This document shows positions 62,530 through 64,000 of a stretch of DNA of 64,000 nt, piece after piece. The position numbers and the translations under genes are program-made. Position 1 is the stretch's first letter. Each line of letters begins with the position of its first letter. This stretch comes from Natrialba chahannaoensis JCM 10990 (GTDB lineage: Archaea > Halobacteriota > Halobacteria > Halobacteriales > Natrialbaceae): positions 16,213-80,212 of the forward strand of contig NZ_AOIN01000096.1 in assembly GCF_000337135.1 (NCBI RefSeq), written 5' to 3'. The notes under the pieces were generated by a model. That model made no database searches, had not been told where the DNA came from, and saw only the letters and a list, made by a program, of their open reading frames with translations.

Positions 62530-63510
62530 ATGAATATGAAACTCAATAATATATCACGTCGAAAGATGCTGAAAACCATTGGCACCAGTATTGGAATTGG
62601 TGTCACTGGAACAGAATTTACTGGCCAAGTCAGTACAGAATTAGAAACGGAAGATATCACAATCGAACTTAATGATAGTGATAGTGATCTCCGTGGTGAA
62701 GAAGAACACTGTGCAGTTAGTGAGGATATATTAGACACCCTCAACCGAAATGAGGGAGAACAGCTTCGGGTAGGGTGCGATAACTGTGCAGACTATCACT
62801 CAGGACTATACACTATTTCAAAAAGGATCGATATTTCGAACACCGTCGAAATGAGTCGTGATGCCATGGACCGTATGGGTTTTAGCGATGGTGATGAAGG
62901 CTGGGCGAAAAGAATTGGACCTCATCCCGATATCGATTCAATTGAAGAAGCTGACAATAACGATGAATACTGTGAAATTCTTGAGGACGATGGGGAAGAA
63001 GACCGTCTTGTTGCTACCGCAGTACACGGCGGCTGGATGGAGTACCCGACGCACAAGCAATCAGAGTACGTAGCTGACGAACTCGATGTGACTGAATGGA
63101 CGTGTCCCGGCTTCAGCAGCGGAGGTGGGGCATTTGATCGATGGCATATTACATCAACTGACGTTCATCCCGATTCGTTTCCGGAACTCGGTAAAATTGC
63201 AGACCGAGGATTCGAACACTGTGTCAGTTTTCATGGGTTCTCAGAAGATGGAATCGCGGTTGGTGGCGACGCAGATAAGGCTGACAGGGAAGAGATGCGA
63301 GATACAATCAACGCGTACGTCGGTGATGATTACGACGTGTATCTCGCCGATCCAGACGGCCCGTACGCAGCCAATTCGCCAGAGAACTTCTGCAACTGGC
63401 TCACCAAGGACGACAATGGCATCCAGTTGGAGGTCGAGTGGGACGCACGTCAGGACGACTGGGACACGATTTCAGAGGCGGCCGTGGACTTTTATGACGT
63501 CCGCATATAA
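62530..63510 (+). CDS. Poly-gamma-glutamate hydrolase-family protein, Tat-exported
   Basis: A 326-aa protein. The N-terminus has a twin-arginine signal (R10-R11, SRRKMLKTIGTSIGIG), so it is exported. The catalytic part shows the family's metal-binding blocks in order: H166 in TAVHGGWMEYPTHKQSE, H206 in WHITSTDVHPDS and H235 in SFHGFSEDGIAVGG. This matches the PghP/YjqB-type zinc peptidases that cut poly-gamma-glutamate. Base use is visibly more AT-rich than the flanking chromosome, and decayed IS6-like copies lie on both sides, so transfer is likely. Possible roles are remodelling of the cell's own poly-gamma-glutamate or feeding on that of others. Confidence 0.78.
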   Translation: MNMKLNNISRRKMLKTIGTSIGIGVTGTEFTGQVSTELETEDITIELNDSDSDLRGEEEHCAVSEDILDTLNRNEGEQLRVGCDNCADYHSGLYTISKRIDISNTVEMSRDAMDRMGFSDGDEGWAKRIGPHPDIDSIEEADNNDEYCEILEDDGEEDRLVATAVHGGWMEYPTHKQSEYVADELDVTEWTCPGFSSGGGAFDRWHITSTDVHPDSFPELGKIADRGFEHCVSFHGFSEDGIAVGGDADKADREEMRDTINAYVGDDYDVYLADPDGPYAANSPENFCNWLTKDDNGIQLEVEWDARQDDWDTISEAAVDFYDVRI

Positions 63511-63578
63511 CATGAATGATACGAACAATAATACCACCGTCTAAGAAAGTCTGCTGTGCCGTTGATCGATATCCAAAG

Positions 63579-64000
63579 GCACTGTCTAGATGAGAGTTTG
63601 AGGACTGAGCAGGTGGTAGCGAGAAGTGCTCATGCAACTCGCCAACCTGCTCAGAGAGACCGTAGACGTGGATTGTGATGAGGTTCGGGGGAACGAGCGC
63701 ATCCCGACACCCGTTAGGGTGTTCGGGGTGCGTCTGCCTTCGATGTGATTGTTGGTTCGAGAGGTTGTTGCAGTACTCGAATTACTCGGTGTTGACCGTT
63801 CTCACGGCGCAATTTGGAACAGGACGCACACACTGTCGGCGGGTCGCGGTCGATGAGAAGCAGATTGAGGTGGACGGTGAGTAAAAGTGTTTGTACGCCG
63901 CGATCGATACAGAGTCGAAGCTTTGGCTGGAAATCGACGTCTTCAGCCGGCACGGGACCAATCCTGCGGCGGCGTTCCTGCACCGACTCACCGAAAAACA
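63579..64000 (+). pseudogene. Decayed IS6-like transposase/element, copy 2 (runs off the window)
   Basis: The left end CACTGTCTAGATGAG (63580-) matches copy 1, and the leader GAGCAGGT(G/C)GTAG to the ATG is shared. The chain begins MQLANLLRETVDVDCDEVRG, hits TGA after RLPSM, resumes with LLVREVVAVLELLGVDRSHG, then shows a deletion before the first catalytic Asp (RVAVDEKQIEVDGE) and a further TAA. It continues as LYAAIDTESKLWLEIDVFSR to the window edge. With several stops and a deletion it is inactive. It has the same orientation as copy 1. Confidence 0.8.

Noticed and set aside
1-64000. tRNA, rRNA, CRISPR array or prophage genes
   Set aside because: A reading of the intergenic gaps found no T-loop/acceptor patterns, no regularly spaced identical repeats with unique spacers, and no phage structural or integrase genes. 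A dedicated scan could still find a short RNA.

Overview
The window looks like chromosomal DNA of a haloarchaeon, most likely a member of the Natrialbales, although the genus cannot be fixed from sequence alone. The evidence is high GC, strongly acidic proteins, Tat-type twin-arginine signals with lipoboxes, and a set of archaeal marker genes. The markers are sn-glycerol-1-phosphate dehydrogenase (egsA), an archaeal-type prolyl-tRNA synthetase, gatB, an archaeosortase and a fused folC-folP gene. Bases 1-17 match 17 of the 19 bases of the Tn5/Nextera mosaic end, so the left edge is a contig end with untrimmed adapter rather than natural DNA.

Layout. 0-9.6 kb: a cut-off membrane protein, an MFS transporter, a ThDP enzyme, a CBS-domain protein, a class III aminotransferase, a NUDIX hydrolase, two exported proteins and a quinone oxidoreductase. 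9.6-18.2 kb: a Tat-exported GH13 alpha-amylase, proS, and a very large solo gltB. 18.7-24.6 kb: an AhpD-like protein, a charged disordered protein, a sugar epimerase-like SDR, egsA, a lipoprotein, a decayed second copy of the start of egsA, and a flippase-like membrane protein. 24.6-31.3 kb: an S9 peptidase, two probable cell-surface proteins (one with a long Lys/Asp/Glu stalk), a glycosyltransferase and a HIT protein. 31.3-39.5 kb: trpB, a hydrolase-like pseudogene broken by a small palindromic transposable element and by a nonsense codon, the pstSCAB phosphate importer, and a YeiH-type transporter with a small membrane ORF in front. 39.7-49.6 kb: folCP, a divergent ABC ATPase/permease pair, small membrane proteins and carB. 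49.9-61.5 kb: DoxX, two haloarchaeal hypotheticals, artA, a SbcD-related phosphoesterase, a CPBP protease-like protein divergent from a winged-helix regulator, an FAD oxidoreductase, a 44-aa membrane protein, a thioesterase, an MBL hydrolase, an O-methyltransferase and gatB. 61.6-64.0 kb: an AT-richer accessory island in which a poly-gamma-glutamate-hydrolase-like gene lies between two decayed IS6-like elements in the same orientation.

Most of the window is ordinary housekeeping and nutrient-uptake sequence. The points worth a second look are: a near-perfect foldback miniature element whose removal, with one TA target duplicate, restores a 474-codon reading frame (apart from one stop); the egsA remnant 1.9 kb downstream of the intact gene; six 20-bp degenerate units in front of egsA; the lysine-rich repeat stalk protein; and the IS-bounded poly-gamma-glutamate hydrolase. 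No rRNA, tRNA, CRISPR array or prophage was found. I see no clear multi-gene system that would count as new.
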